The translations under genes were made by a program, and so were the position numbers. The notes below the pieces were generated by a model that was not told the DNA's origin, searched no databases, and saw only the letters and a program-made list of their open reading frames with translations. Below are positions 1-8,706 of a stretch of 33,241 nt of DNA, piece by piece; within the stretch, counting starts at the first letter, position 1, and each line of letters opens with the position of its first letter. The stretch covers positions 1 through 33,241 of the forward strand of contig JAOZOF010000012.1 of NCBI GenBank assembly GCA_029933425.1, read 5' to 3'. This DNA is from Marinilabiliaceae bacterium. Lineage in GTDB: Bacteria; Bacteroidota; Bacteroidia; Bacteroidales; Marinilabiliaceae.

Positions 1-80
1 ATGGCGAATGCTGGGGTTATGAGGGGTTTTTAGTTGATAATTACTGGGGGCTTTTGGCAGTGGCTGAGGAGTATAAATAA
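1..80 (+). CDS. 3' end of an unidentified gene (partial)
   Basis: An open frame enters from the left edge with codons starting at base 3 and ends at TAA 78-80. It encodes about 25 residues rich in aromatic and acidic residues, reading like a normal soluble C-terminus (GYEGFLVDNYWGLLAVAEEY). The other two forward frames close earlier or have no protein-like character. The piece is too short to assign a family. It lies on the same strand as the next gene, 81 bp away, so it may belong to the same rhamnose-related gene set. Confidence is moderate because only the tail is visible. Confidence 0.5.
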   Translation, partial: GECWGYEGFLVDNYWGLLAVAEEYK

Positions 81-105
81 TAAAATAAGAGGTCGTTATT
101 TTATT
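79..105 (+). terminator. AT-only hairpin after the partial gene
   Basis: A perfect 10-bp inverted repeat (79-88 and 96-105) with a 7-nt loop starts inside the stop codon of the partial gene. All pairs are A-T, so the stem is weak and no separate T-run follows. It could be a weak terminator or a chance AT-rich palindrome. Confidence 0.3.
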
Positions 106-161
106 TATAGTTAGTATTTTATGTGTTGTAAATTGCGTATTCACTACAAATCGATAATAGG

Positions 162-1025
162 ATGAGAAAATTGAATTTTAATATGATTAACCTGACAGGA
201 CGGAAATTTATGAAAACTTTATATTTAGTTGTTTTTGCACTTGTTATGTTTTCATGTGTATTAAACTCAAATAAATCTTCCCATAAACAAGAATTTACAT
301 TTGTTCAAATTTGCGATACACAATTAGGGTTTGGTGGTTACGAACATGATGTTGAGTCGTTTAAACAGACAGTAAAACAGGTTAATGCATTGAACCCTGA
401 TTTGGTGCTTATTTGTGGAGATTTGGTAAATACTGTCACTGAAAAATCGATTGAAGATTTTAATAAAATCAAGCAGGGATTTAATATGCCATGTTACTGT
501 GCGCCGGGGAATCATGATGTTGGAAATGATCCAACTCTTTTGTCATTACAAAATTACCGGAAGGTTATGGGCAAAGATTACTACTCGTTTGTTCACAAAG
601 GAAATACGTTTGTTATTGTAAACACACAATTATGGAAAACTCCGGTGAAAGATGAAACAGAGAAGCAGGACGCATGGCTTGAAACAACTCTGAAAAATGC
701 TGCGAATCAGGAATCTCCGGTTTTTATTGTCGGACACCATCCTCTATTTCTTGAGAAACATGATGAGGAAGATGGATATTATAATTTGCCCATTATAAAA
801 CGAAAACAACTTCTTACTCTTTTTGAGAAATATGGCGTAGTTGCTGTGCTGGGTGGGCACACGCATACATTGTACATTAATGAATACAAAAATATTCAGT
901 TGGTTAATGGTGAAACCACAAGTAAGAATTTCGACAATCGCCCTTTCGGATTTCGCCTTTGGCATATTAATTCTTCAAGGCCGTTTAAACATAGTTTTAT
1001 TGCTTTATCAGGTTTTCAAGAATGA
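162..1025 (+). CDS. secreted CPPED1-like metallophosphatase, copy 1
   Basis: This is a calcineurin-like phosphoesterase of 287 residues. The metal-binding motifs are in the usual order: D52 in a DTQ motif (the DxQ form typical of CPPED1-type phosphatases rather than DxH), G-D87, G-N117-H118-D119, G-H192-H193 and G-H233-T-H235. A hydrophobic segment at about residues 18-30 ends in FSC, so it is probably a lipoprotein exported by the Sec route with the lipidated Cys near residue 32. The ATG at 162 is preferred because the N-terminus aligns end to end with that of the second copy at 7828, which has no internal Met. An ATG at 210 would give a more standard signal peptide. The substrate is unknown; a sugar phosphate or phosphorylated glycan would fit the neighbouring rhamnosidase. 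The family call is strong, the role open. Confidence 0.85.
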   Translation: MRKLNFNMINLTGRKFMKTLYLVVFALVMFSCVLNSNKSSHKQEFTFVQICDTQLGFGGYEHDVESFKQTVKQVNALNPDLVLICGDLVNTVTEKSIEDFNKIKQGFNMPCYCAPGNHDVGNDPTLLSLQNYRKVMGKDYYSFVHKGNTFVIVNTQLWKTPVKDETEKQDAWLETTLKNAANQESPVFIVGHHPLFLEKHDEEDGYYNLPIIKRKQLLTLFEKYGVVAVLGGHTHTLYINEYKNIQLVNGETTSKNFDNRPFGFRLWHINSSRPFKHSFIALSGFQE

Positions 1026-1142
1026 ACAAAAATATAATAAAATGAAGGTGATAAATTGATATGAAGGTAGACATTCTGTAGGGCAGAATAAGTATAAGGA
1101 GTTTAAGTTAAGCGGAATAAAAAAGAATCACATCAAAAAAAT

Positions 1143-4100
1143 ATGAATAATTATTACCATACTATTATTGTAGGAATCGCAAGTACATTGTTGCTGTTTA
1201 ACTCATGTAGTAACAAACCCAGGCTTTCAGAAGAAGAATTTAATACTATAGTTGCAGATTTTCAAACCCCTGCCGACAATAACACAGTTTGGTGTTATTG
1301 GTATTGGATTGGTGACGATGTATCTAAAGAAGGGATAACTAAAGACCTGGAAGCCATGAAAGAGGCTGGGATTGGTACTGCTTTCATAGGTAATATTAAT
1401 CCTGACGAAGTTGATGGCAAGGTTCCAATGCTTAGCGAAGAGTGGTGGGACTGTATGGTGCACGCTGTTAACGAAGGCAAACGCATAGGTGTCGATATTG
1501 GCTCTTTTAATTGTCCCGGATGGAGTCAGTCTGGTGGTCCATGGATAAAACCGGATATGGCTATGCGATATATTGATTATACTGAAACTAAAGTTACCGG
1601 TCCGAAAAAAGTAAGTCTTAATTTAGTAAAACCAAGAGATGAATTTCAGGATTTATATGTTCTGGCTTTCCCTGCTATAAAGGCTGAAAAAAATAAACTT
1701 ACAGCATTGAATTCAAAAATAACAATTAGTCCAAAAGTTAAGAATGCTAAATATTTGTTGGATGATAACCTTTCAACTGCTGTGGAGTTCAATAAAGAAG
1801 AAACGTCCTATTCAGTAGATATAAAAACTGATAAAGCAATAGAAGCCAGGAGTATAATTATCTTTCCTGGAAAAGAAAGTATTAAGATGGAGTGCGAACT
1901 ATTCGCTTTTACTGAGGGAGAATACGTGCCTGTAAAAACATTTACTTTCGACAGAAGTAATAACAGTGTCAGTGTTGGTCCTGAAAGGTTTGCTCCTCTT
2001 GCTATATCTATTCCTGTAACAAATTCGAAGGAATTTAAACTGAAATTCTCAAAACTTACAAGCCTCCGTTCAAAATTTGGAATCTCAGAAATTTCTATTT
2101 CAGAAGCGGTAGTCCTTGAAAAATATGTAGAAAAACACTTGGGAAAAATGCATCCAACACCTTTGCCTAAATGGGACACTTATTCGTGGAAACCGCAAAC
2201 AGAAATTGAAAACAGTAAACTTAAATTAACAAGCGAAAATATTATTGATATATCTTCTTTAATGGACTTAAATGGCAAACTTATATGGGAAGTTCCTGAA
2301 GGGGAGTGGATCATTCAAAGATATGGGATGTCTCCGACGGGCACCAAAAATTCTCCATCAGCACCACAAGGGAAAGGATATGAAGTTGATAAAGCAAATC
2401 GTGAGCTGGCTCGCTTCCACTTCAAACAATATATTGGAGAGTTCTTAAAACGGATACCTGAAAAAAGCAAAAGCGCCTTTAAGTATGTAATTGCTGACAG
2501 CTACGAAACAGGTTCGCAAAACTGGACAGATGGGTTTGAAGAAAAATTTGAAATGAAATATGGTTACAACCCAAAAAAATATTTACCTGTTTTTTCGGGC
2601 AGAATTGTTGGCAGTGTTGATGAATCTGAACGATTTTTATGGGATTTGAGGCGTTGGATAGCAGATGCAGTAGCTTATGAATACGTTGGCGGGCTGAGAG
2701 AAATCAGCAACGAAAACAATTTAAAACTGTGGCTCGAAAATTATGGACATTGGGGATATCCTTCGGAGTTTTTAATGTATGGAGGTCAAACCGATTTGGT
2801 AAGTGGTGAGTTTTGGAACGAAGGTGCTCTTGGGAATATAGAATGCAAATCAGCATCATCTGCGGCACATATTTATGGTAAACCTATAATTTCTGCCGAA
2901 GCTTTTACAGCGAGTGCCAGAACTTTTGTTAGGCATCCAGCAATGCTTAAAAAACGAGGCGATTGGTCATTTACAGAAGGTATAAATCACTTCGTACTTC
3001 ATTTATACATCCATCAGCCCGACGATGATAGGGTACCGGGAGTAAATGCATGGTTCAGTACAGAGTTTAACCGCCATAATGTTTGGTTTGAAAAATCAAA
3101 AGAGTATTTTAATTATATAAGAAGATGCCAGCACCTTTTACAACAAGGGAAATATGTAGCAGATGTATGTTATTTTATTGGCGAGGATACACCCATAATG
3201 ACAGGTGTCAGGAACCCAGAACTACCCGAAGGTTATTCTTACGACTATATTAATGCCGAGGTGATAATGGACAGACTATCAGTAAAAAATGGGAAATTTG
3301 TATTGCCAGACGGAATGTCATACACCTTAATGGTGCTGCCTCCTTTTAATACCATGCGTCCTGAATTACTGGCGAAGATTGAAGCCCTTGTAAAACAAGG
3401 TGGTAAAATTTACGGGCAGTCACCTGAAAAATCACCCAGTCTGCATGATTATCCGGCTTCAGACAAACAGATACAGGAAATAGCCGGTAGAATGTGGGCA
3501 GGAAGCGATAAAATAAAAAGCTATGGAAATGGTTTTATTGTTGATGGTTTGGGGCTAAAAGAAACATTAGATGAACTGGGGATAATAAAAGATGTTGATA
3601 TAAATGATGAATATCCTGTGCTTTGGACACACCGTACCATGCCAGGTATGGAGATATATTTCCTGACAAACCAAAGTGATCAGGATGTGAGTTTCTCTCC
3701 ATCGTTTAGGGTAAGCGGAATGAAACCTCAATTGTGGGATGCAGTAACTGGTAAAATCAGAGCATTGAATGATTATACAGAAAAATACGGGCGCATAACA
3801 GTTCCAATAAAAATGAAAGCTGAACAAAGTTGGTTTGTCGTATTCTCTAATTCAGGAATTGATGAAATTGATAATGGATATTCTCTTAACTTTCCGGAAC
3901 AAGAGTTGGTGCAAACACTTGACAAACCATGGACTGTAGATTTTATAAACAAAGAAATTGGCCCTGCTGCAACAATCAAATTTCCAACACTTACCGATTG
4001 GAGTCTAAATCCGGAAGAAAAAATAAAGTACTATTCCGGAACAGCGGTTTACAAGTCAACATTCGATTATAAAAAGAAAGGCAAAGCAAAAAATATCTTT

Positions 4101-4391
4101 ATCAATCTTGGCAAAGTTGGAGTAATGGCATCGGTAAAAATTAACGGAAAAGAAGTAGGTACAACCTGGATGGCACCCTATCAGTTAGATATAACAGAAG
4201 TTGTGCAAGAGGGAGAAAACAGTATTGAGGTGGAAGTAGTAAATGTATGGCGCAACCGTATTACCGGCGATAAAATCTTGCCTAAAAAAAGACGAACAAC
4301 CTGGCTAATAATAGATCAGGTAACTAAAGAAGAAGAAATGATACCTTCCGGGTTGCTAGGTCCGGTTACAATTAAGAAAATAAAATATTAA
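1143..4391 (+). CDS. GH106-type alpha-L-rhamnosidase lipoprotein
   Basis: This 1082-residue protein has the length and layout of GH106 alpha-L-rhamnosidases, which remove terminal alpha-L-rhamnose from plant and bacterial glycans. A signal peptide ends in the lipobox-like LFNSC (Cys near residue 22). The mature protein starts with the family's aromatic stretch (VWCYWYWIGD near residues 49-58), then a (beta/alpha)8-like region that includes the NCPGWSQSGGPW segment (about 121-132) and GKPIISAEAFT (about 579-589). The C-terminus (about 965-1055) is a GH2-like beta-sandwich with the common KINGKEVGTTWMAPY segment. It is anchored on the periplasmic or surface face of a membrane. It is the only clear rhamnosidase in the window and lies 5.6 kb upstream of a RhaT-like permease, which supports rhamnose as product. 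I did not assign catalytic glutamates. Confidence 0.88.
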   Translation: MNNYYHTIIVGIASTLLLFNSCSNKPRLSEEEFNTIVADFQTPADNNTVWCYWYWIGDDVSKEGITKDLEAMKEAGIGTAFIGNINPDEVDGKVPMLSEEWWDCMVHAVNEGKRIGVDIGSFNCPGWSQSGGPWIKPDMAMRYIDYTETKVTGPKKVSLNLVKPRDEFQDLYVLAFPAIKAEKNKLTALNSKITISPKVKNAKYLLDDNLSTAVEFNKEETSYSVDIKTDKAIEARSIIIFPGKESIKMECELFAFTEGEYVPVKTFTFDRSNNSVSVGPERFAPLAISIPVTNSKEFKLKFSKLTSLRSKFGISEISISEAVVLEKYVEKHLGKMHPTPLPKWDTYSWKPQTEIENSKLKLTSENIIDISSLMDLNGKLIWEVPEGEWIIQRYGMSPTGTKNSPSAPQGKGYEVDKANRELARFHFKQYIGEFLKRIPEKSKSAFKYVIADSYETGSQNWTDGFEEKFEMKYGYNPKKYLPVFSGRIVGSVDESERFLWDLRRWIADAVAYEYVGGLREISNENNLKLWLENYGHWGYPSEFLMYGGQTDLVSGEFWNEGALGNIECKSASSAAHIYGKPIISAEAFTASARTFVRHPAMLKKRGDWSFTEGINHFVLHLYIHQPDDDRVPGVNAWFSTEFNRHNVWFEKSKEYFNYIRRCQHLLQQGKYVADVCYFIGEDTPIMTGVRNPELPEGYSYDYINAEVIMDRLSVKNGKFVLPDGMSYTLMVLPPFNTMRPELLAKIEALVKQGGKIYGQSPEKSPSLHDYPASDKQIQEIAGRMWAGSDKIKSYGNGFIVDGLGLKETLDELGIIKDVDINDEYPVLWTHRTMPGMEIYFLTNQSDQDVSFSPSFRVSGMKPQLWDAVTGKIRALNDYTEKYGRITVPIKMKAEQSWFVVFSNSGIDEIDNGYSLNFPEQELVQTLDKPWTVDFINKEIGPAATIKFPTLTDWSLNPEEKIKYYSGTAVYKSTFDYKKKGKAKNIFINLGKVGVMASVKINGKEVGTTWMAPYQLDITEVVQEGENSIEVEVVNVWRNRITGDKILPKKRRTTWLIIDQVTKEEEMIPSGLLGPVTIKKIKY

Positions 4392-4491
4392 TAGAGAATT
4401 TATAATTAGATAGTCCTTGTTCATATGTGGGGTGAAATTATGTTAAAAAATCAAATACTTTAATTGTTTTTAAACTTAAACGACAAAATAG

Positions 4492-5526
4492 ATGAAACCT
4501 GTAGTTTTTATTTTAGTAGTATTATTTCCCACTATTCTTTTTGCTGAAGGGAATGAAAAAACGGAAATAAATCCCATTACAATTACTCCTTTGTTTTTTG
4601 GGCCGCCAACACACGAGTATCCTTTTGATGGTGAAATGACAGAGGGAGAGTTAAAAACCATTTTTGACAACATGAAAAAGGATGGGATTAAAATGGTCCT
4701 TTTAATTGGTGGCTGGGGCGAAAAAATTTATTATCCATCTAAAATCCTTAAAGAGCCAACTAAAACAGATTGGTACAGAATTGCATTTGAAATGGCATTG
4801 GAACGTAATATACAAGTTGTAATGTCCGGAGTTTATTATACTTATAACGACCAATTTACCGGAAAAGGTTCTTGGAATCCTCAGAAAGATCTGGAAATAA
4901 ATAAAAAGGTTTACACCGAGTTGAATGAAAGATATGGACATTATTCAAGCTTCTGGGGATGGTACATCCCTCACGAAACCGGCGACAGAACACACCGTGG
5001 CGACATAATGGTAATATTAGAAAACTTACCAGGTTTTTTAAAAGAACTCACACCAAATAAAAAAGTTGCATTTTCACCTTGGTTTCCGTCAAGAATAACA
5101 CTTGGTGAAGAGGGTTTAACTCCACAGGAGACAGCAAATGAGTGGGATACTATTTTAAATATGATTGATGGTATTGATATATGTTTTTTTCAAGACTCCA
5201 CAGCCCCTCTTGACGAATTAGAAAAATATTTTGCAGCAATTAAACCGGTGTTTGATAAACATGAAGTTGAACTTTCTGCAACTATAGAATTGTTTTTCAG
5301 GTTTCAGGATCGTCCCGGTATAGAATTATTTAAAAGTATCTCGCCAGAGCTTTTATTCTATAAAATGAAAACTATTAGTCAGTTTACAGAAAGGTTTGCT
5401 TGTTGGGAATATCAAACCCATTTATATCCAAACTCAAAAGCATCAGGGGCAAAAGAGTTAAATATGGCTTATAGAAATTGGTTAAATACAGGGAGTGTTA
5501 CCGGATTGAATATAAAACGAAAATAA
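4492..5526 (+). CDS. secreted DUF4434-like protein, putative TIM-barrel glycosidase
   Basis: This 344-residue protein has a signal peptide (hydrophobic core ending ILFAEG, cleavage near residue 20) and no lipobox. It resembles DUF4434 proteins, predicted TIM barrels related to glycoside hydrolases. Recognisable segments are the N-terminal ITPLFFGPP, the LIGGWGEK strand, the central FWGWYIPHE (a candidate acidic residue after a WxxP strand, near residues 155-163) and the strand IDICFFQDS (near residues 227-235). No enzymatic activity is established for most members, so the glycosidase call is inferred from fold and context. The gene follows the GH106 gene by 100 bp on the same strand, with nothing terminator-like between, so it is probably co-transcribed and may act on the same rhamnose-containing substrate. 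Confidence 0.65.
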   Translation: MKPVVFILVVLFPTILFAEGNEKTEINPITITPLFFGPPTHEYPFDGEMTEGELKTIFDNMKKDGIKMVLLIGGWGEKIYYPSKILKEPTKTDWYRIAFEMALERNIQVVMSGVYYTYNDQFTGKGSWNPQKDLEINKKVYTELNERYGHYSSFWGWYIPHETGDRTHRGDIMVILENLPGFLKELTPNKKVAFSPWFPSRITLGEEGLTPQETANEWDTILNMIDGIDICFFQDSTAPLDELEKYFAAIKPVFDKHEVELSATIELFFRFQDRPGIELFKSISPELLFYKMKTISQFTERFACWEYQTHLYPNSKASGAKELNMAYRNWLNTGSVTGLNIKRK

Positions 5527-5620
5527 TTGAGACAGAAAGTCGGTGGAGTTTTTTTAATTCTGACAAGCTGAAAAAGCACTGTTATTATTATAAAAATAAA
5601 GTACTGGTAAACAAGGAAGA

Positions 5621-6781
5621 ATGCAAAAACAAATAATAAAAAATATTATGAATTCAAGAGAGAGAGTATTAAGCGCTTTTAGTGGAAAAGGATATGATCG
5701 TATCCCTGTCAAACATGAGGGAACACCAGAAATTAACCAAATGATGATGGATTATTTTGGTCTTGATAATATGGAACAATTATTACTTGTTGTAGGAGAT
5801 GATTTTCGGTATGTCGAGCCTGTTTACATTGGTCCTGAATTGCGTAAATTTGATGATGGCAGTGTGGAGGGTTACTGGGGGGAAAGATATATATATGTTG
5901 AATTTGAAGGTGGAAAATACTTGGAATCAACATATTTGCCGTTTGCAAATGTTAATTCACTAGATGATCTGGATCGATCTCACTTTCCTACTGCTGACTG
6001 GTTTGACTACTCAACAATAAAAGCACAATGCGAAAAAACTAGAGAACGGGAATTTGCAGTGTGTTTTGGAACTGCCGGTGATATGGATTTTATCAACAGT
6101 ATTGCGCGTGCCAGAGGAACTGAACAGGTGTTGATTGATTTAATAACAGATGATCCGGTTTATTTGGAAATAATGGATGCCCGTTTTCAATTTTATTATG
6201 ATATGCACGAAAAAGTACTGCAAGCTGCAGACGGATTAATAGATTTTACACATATCGGAGAAGATCTTGGAACTCAGACCTCACAAGTAATTGATTTAGA
6301 TATTTTTGAAAGACATTTTGCCCCAAAGTTTAAAAAGTATTTTGATATGGCACATAGTTATGGAGCAAAAACTATGATGCATATGTGTGGTTGTGTAGGT
6401 GCTTTTTTACCTCGTCTTATCGAATTGGGACTCGATGTTTACGATGTAGTGCAACCAACAACACCCGAAATGGATATAGCTGTTCTTAAAAAGAATTTTG
6501 GCGAAACCCTGACCTTTTGCGGAAGTGTATGTGTTCAAACTACATTAGCTTATGGTACAGTAGAGGATGTTATTAATGAGGTAAACAGAAGAAAGAAATT
6601 ATTCGCTAAAGGAGGTCAGTTTTTAGGCCCGTCACATGCTATACAGGTTGGTACACCAATAGAAAATATTATCGCTTTGTACAAAACAGCCGGAAGCCTT
6701 GTTGAAAATATTGACGATTCCATTCTCTCGGTAAAGGGAGGAAAGGATGCCGGAGAAATAAACATGTCAAAACTATTTTAA
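5621..6781 (+). CDS. URO-D superfamily protein, methyltransferase-like (not HemE)
   Basis: This cytoplasmic protein of 386 residues shows the uroporphyrinogen-decarboxylase superfamily fold. It has an N-terminal SRERVLSAF helix followed by DRIP, the glycine-rich ending GPSHAIQVGTPIENI and no signal peptide. True HemE enzymes carry an N-terminal arginine-rich RQAGR motif; it is absent here. Instead it has H254-M-C256, the H-x-C pattern that binds zinc in MtaA/MtbA-type corrinoid methyltransferases, with H339 where those enzymes have the last Cys. It is therefore better called a URO-D-family methyltransferase-like protein. It sits between the DUF4434-like gene and the permease gene (17 bp), so it probably handles something related to the imported sugar. 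A Met at residue 10 (base 5648) gives the more usual family N-terminus, but an AGGA-like ribosome site lies just before the ATG at 5621. Confidence 0.78.
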   Translation: MQKQIIKNIMNSRERVLSAFSGKGYDRIPVKHEGTPEINQMMMDYFGLDNMEQLLLVVGDDFRYVEPVYIGPELRKFDDGSVEGYWGERYIYVEFEGGKYLESTYLPFANVNSLDDLDRSHFPTADWFDYSTIKAQCEKTREREFAVCFGTAGDMDFINSIARARGTEQVLIDLITDDPVYLEIMDARFQFYYDMHEKVLQAADGLIDFTHIGEDLGTQTSQVIDLDIFERHFAPKFKKYFDMAHSYGAKTMMHMCGCVGAFLPRLIELGLDVYDVVQPTTPEMDIAVLKKNFGETLTFCGSVCVQTTLAYGTVEDVINEVNRRKKLFAKGGQFLGPSHAIQVGTPIENIIALYKTAGSLVENIDDSILSVKGGKDAGEINMSKLF

Positions 6782-6798
6782 TTAAATAATTCATAGAT

Positions 6799-7818
6799 AT
6801 GATAACAGGACTGGTTGCATCTGCATTTTCAGGAATACTTAACGGTAGTTTTGCCTTACAAATGAAAAAGATAACAAATTGGGAATGGGAAAATACCTGG
6901 TTTGTTTATGCCTTGGTCGCAATGTTGATTTTACCAATACTTACTGCTTTTGTTTCTGTCCCCGGGCTTGTGGATATTTACATGCAAGTTGATAGTTTGG
7001 TATTATTTAAAACCTTGTTTACAGGAATTTTGTTTGGTATTGGGTCGGTAACTTTCGGACTTGGATTACATTTAGCAGGGCTTTCTTTGGGAAACTCTAT
7101 AATGGTTGGTATTATTTCGGTAACAGGTTCGCTTGTACCCATGATAATGATAAGTCCAAAGAGTATTTTTACAATTGGAGGTAGTATTCTTTTGCTAGCC
7201 ATGCTTATTTCTATAATAGGTGTTATTTTTCTCAGTATTGCCGGCAAATTACAAAACGAAGCAAAAGAATCGGTATCCAATTCGAATAATAAAACTGTTT
7301 CTTTTAAAGTAGCTTTGTTTGTATGTGTTATTTCCGGGATATTTAGCTCGATGCTTAATATTTCGTTGGTATTAGGCTTGCCAATTGCCGAGTTGGCACA
7401 GGCTAATTTGCCAGATTCAGTTAGTTCATACAGGACATACAATGCAGTTTGGGCAGTTACACTTAACGGGACATTTATTGCATATCTTTTGTATTGTGTA
7501 TTCTTGTTTGTTAAAAACAAATCGTTGGTTAAGTATAAGAATAATGCTCCCAACTTTTTGAAGGCTGTTTTAATGGGGGGCTTGTGGTTTTCTTGTATCT
7601 CCCTTTATGGAGCAGGGGTTGCAAATTTGGGTAAATTAGGCGCAACGATCGGGTGGCTGATATTAATGTCGTTTACTGTAATAGTTGGTAATTTGTGGGG
7701 AATCTTTACCGGAGAATGGAAAGATGCACCTCAAAAAGCCAAACGCAAAATGATAACTGGATTAATTATTCTTTTTTCATCAGTTGTGTTGGTTGCTGTA
7801 AGTAAGTTTTTTTTGTAA
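6799..7818 (+). CDS. rhaT: RhaT-like L-rhamnose/H+ symporter
   Basis: This 339-residue integral membrane protein has about ten hydrophobic segments spread over its whole length and no cleaved signal peptide. It resembles the L-rhamnose-proton symporter RhaT of the drug/metabolite transporter superfamily: the N-terminal LVASAFSGILNGSFALQMK, the glycine-rich FGIGSVTFGLGLHLAGLSLG and the C-terminal LWGIFTGEWK are family-like. It would bring rhamnose, or a related 6-deoxy sugar, across the inner membrane after GH106 has released it. It follows the URO-D-like gene by 17 bp and is followed after 9 bp by the second metallophosphatase gene, so the three are almost certainly one operon. The exact sugar specificity cannot be read from the sequence, so the symbol is provisional. 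Confidence 0.82.
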   Translation: MITGLVASAFSGILNGSFALQMKKITNWEWENTWFVYALVAMLILPILTAFVSVPGLVDIYMQVDSLVLFKTLFTGILFGIGSVTFGLGLHLAGLSLGNSIMVGIISVTGSLVPMIMISPKSIFTIGGSILLLAMLISIIGVIFLSIAGKLQNEAKESVSNSNNKTVSFKVALFVCVISGIFSSMLNISLVLGLPIAELAQANLPDSVSSYRTYNAVWAVTLNGTFIAYLLYCVFLFVKNKSLVKYKNNAPNFLKAVLMGGLWFSCISLYGAGVANLGKLGATIGWLILMSFTVIVGNLWGIFTGEWKDAPQKAKRKMITGLIILFSSVVLVAVSKFFL

Positions 7819-7827
7819 TAATTGATT

Positions 7828-8685
7828 ATGAGAAGATTTAGTTTAATTATAATAAATCGCACGGGATGGAATTTTTTTATAATTCTATATTTGGTTGTTT
7901 TGGCACTTGTTATGTTTTCATGTGCATTAAACTCAAACAAATCTCCCCATAATGAAGAGTTTAAATTTGTTCAAATTTGTGATACCCAATTAGGCTTCGG
8001 GGGTTACGAACATGATATAGAATCGTTCAGGCAGACTGTTAAACAGGTTAATGCAATAAATCCTGACTTAGTATTTATTTGTGGTGATATGGTCAATACC
8101 GTTACTGAAAAATCAATTTCAGATTTCAATATAATTAAGCAGAGTTTTAATATGCCATGTTACTGTGCTCCTGGGAATCATGATGTTGGAAATAATCCAA
8201 CTCTGTTAACAATGAAAAATTATCGTAAGGTTATGGGAGATGATTACTTCTCATTTGTTCATAAAGGGAATACATTTATTATTGTAAATACACAATTATG
8301 GAAAACTCCATTAAAAAATGAAACGGAAAAGCAGGACGCGTGGCTTGAAGCAACAATGAAAAGTGCTGCGAGCATTGGATCCCGAATTTTTATTGTTGGG
8401 CATCATCCTTTATTTCTTCAGAATCTGGAAGAGGACAATGGATATTATAATCTGCCATATGTTAAACGAAAACAACTTATTACCCTTTTTGAAAAATATG
8501 GTGTGGTCGCTGTTTTGGGTGGGCATACGCATACATTGTATATTAACGAATACAACGGTATGCAGTTAGTTAATGCGGAAACAACAAGTAAGAATTTTGA
8601 CAATCGCCCTTTGGGATTTCGTATTTGGCATGTTAAGTCTTTAAGACCTTTTAAACATGAATTTGTTGCTCTATCTGATTTATAA
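7828..8685 (+). CDS. secreted CPPED1-like metallophosphatase, copy 2
   Basis: This is a paralogue of the protein encoded at 162-1025, similar from the first to nearly the last residue. Long blocks are identical, for example MPCYCAPGNHDVGN and KYGVVAVLGGHTHTLYINEY. It keeps every metal-site motif (DTQ, GD, GNHD, GHHP, GGHTH) and the FSC lipobox-like end of the signal segment, so both copies look functional. A TTG six bases upstream (7822) is in frame, but the ATG at 7828 matches the start of copy 1 and is preferred. The gene begins 9 bp after the permease stop. Two copies at the two ends of the rhamnosidase-permease block suggest a local duplication. The substrate is unknown. Confidence 0.85.
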   Translation: MRRFSLIIINRTGWNFFIILYLVVLALVMFSCALNSNKSPHNEEFKFVQICDTQLGFGGYEHDIESFRQTVKQVNAINPDLVFICGDMVNTVTEKSISDFNIIKQSFNMPCYCAPGNHDVGNNPTLLTMKNYRKVMGDDYFSFVHKGNTFIIVNTQLWKTPLKNETEKQDAWLEATMKSAASIGSRIFIVGHHPLFLQNLEEDNGYYNLPYVKRKQLITLFEKYGVVAVLGGHTHTLYINEYNGMQLVNAETTSKNFDNRPLGFRIWHVKSLRPFKHEFVALSDL

Positions 8686-8706
8686 TATTGTATCTAAATT
8701 GTTTAT

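Noticed and set aside
1073-1089. ATTCTG/CAGAAT hairpin between the first phosphatase gene and the GH106 gene
   Set aside because: The stem is only 6 bp with a 5-nt loop and has no T-run, so it does not support a terminator or riboswitch.
5621-6781. HemE (uroporphyrinogen decarboxylase of heme synthesis)
   Set aside because: The N-terminal arginine motif needed to bind the porphyrin is missing, and a zinc-type H-x-C motif is present; the context is carbohydrate use, not heme synthesis.
6978-7553. Minus-strand 191-codon open frame
   Set aside because: It lies wholly antisense to the RhaT-like permease gene. The hydrophobic plus-strand codons create a low-stop antisense frame; no independent start context or family features are visible.
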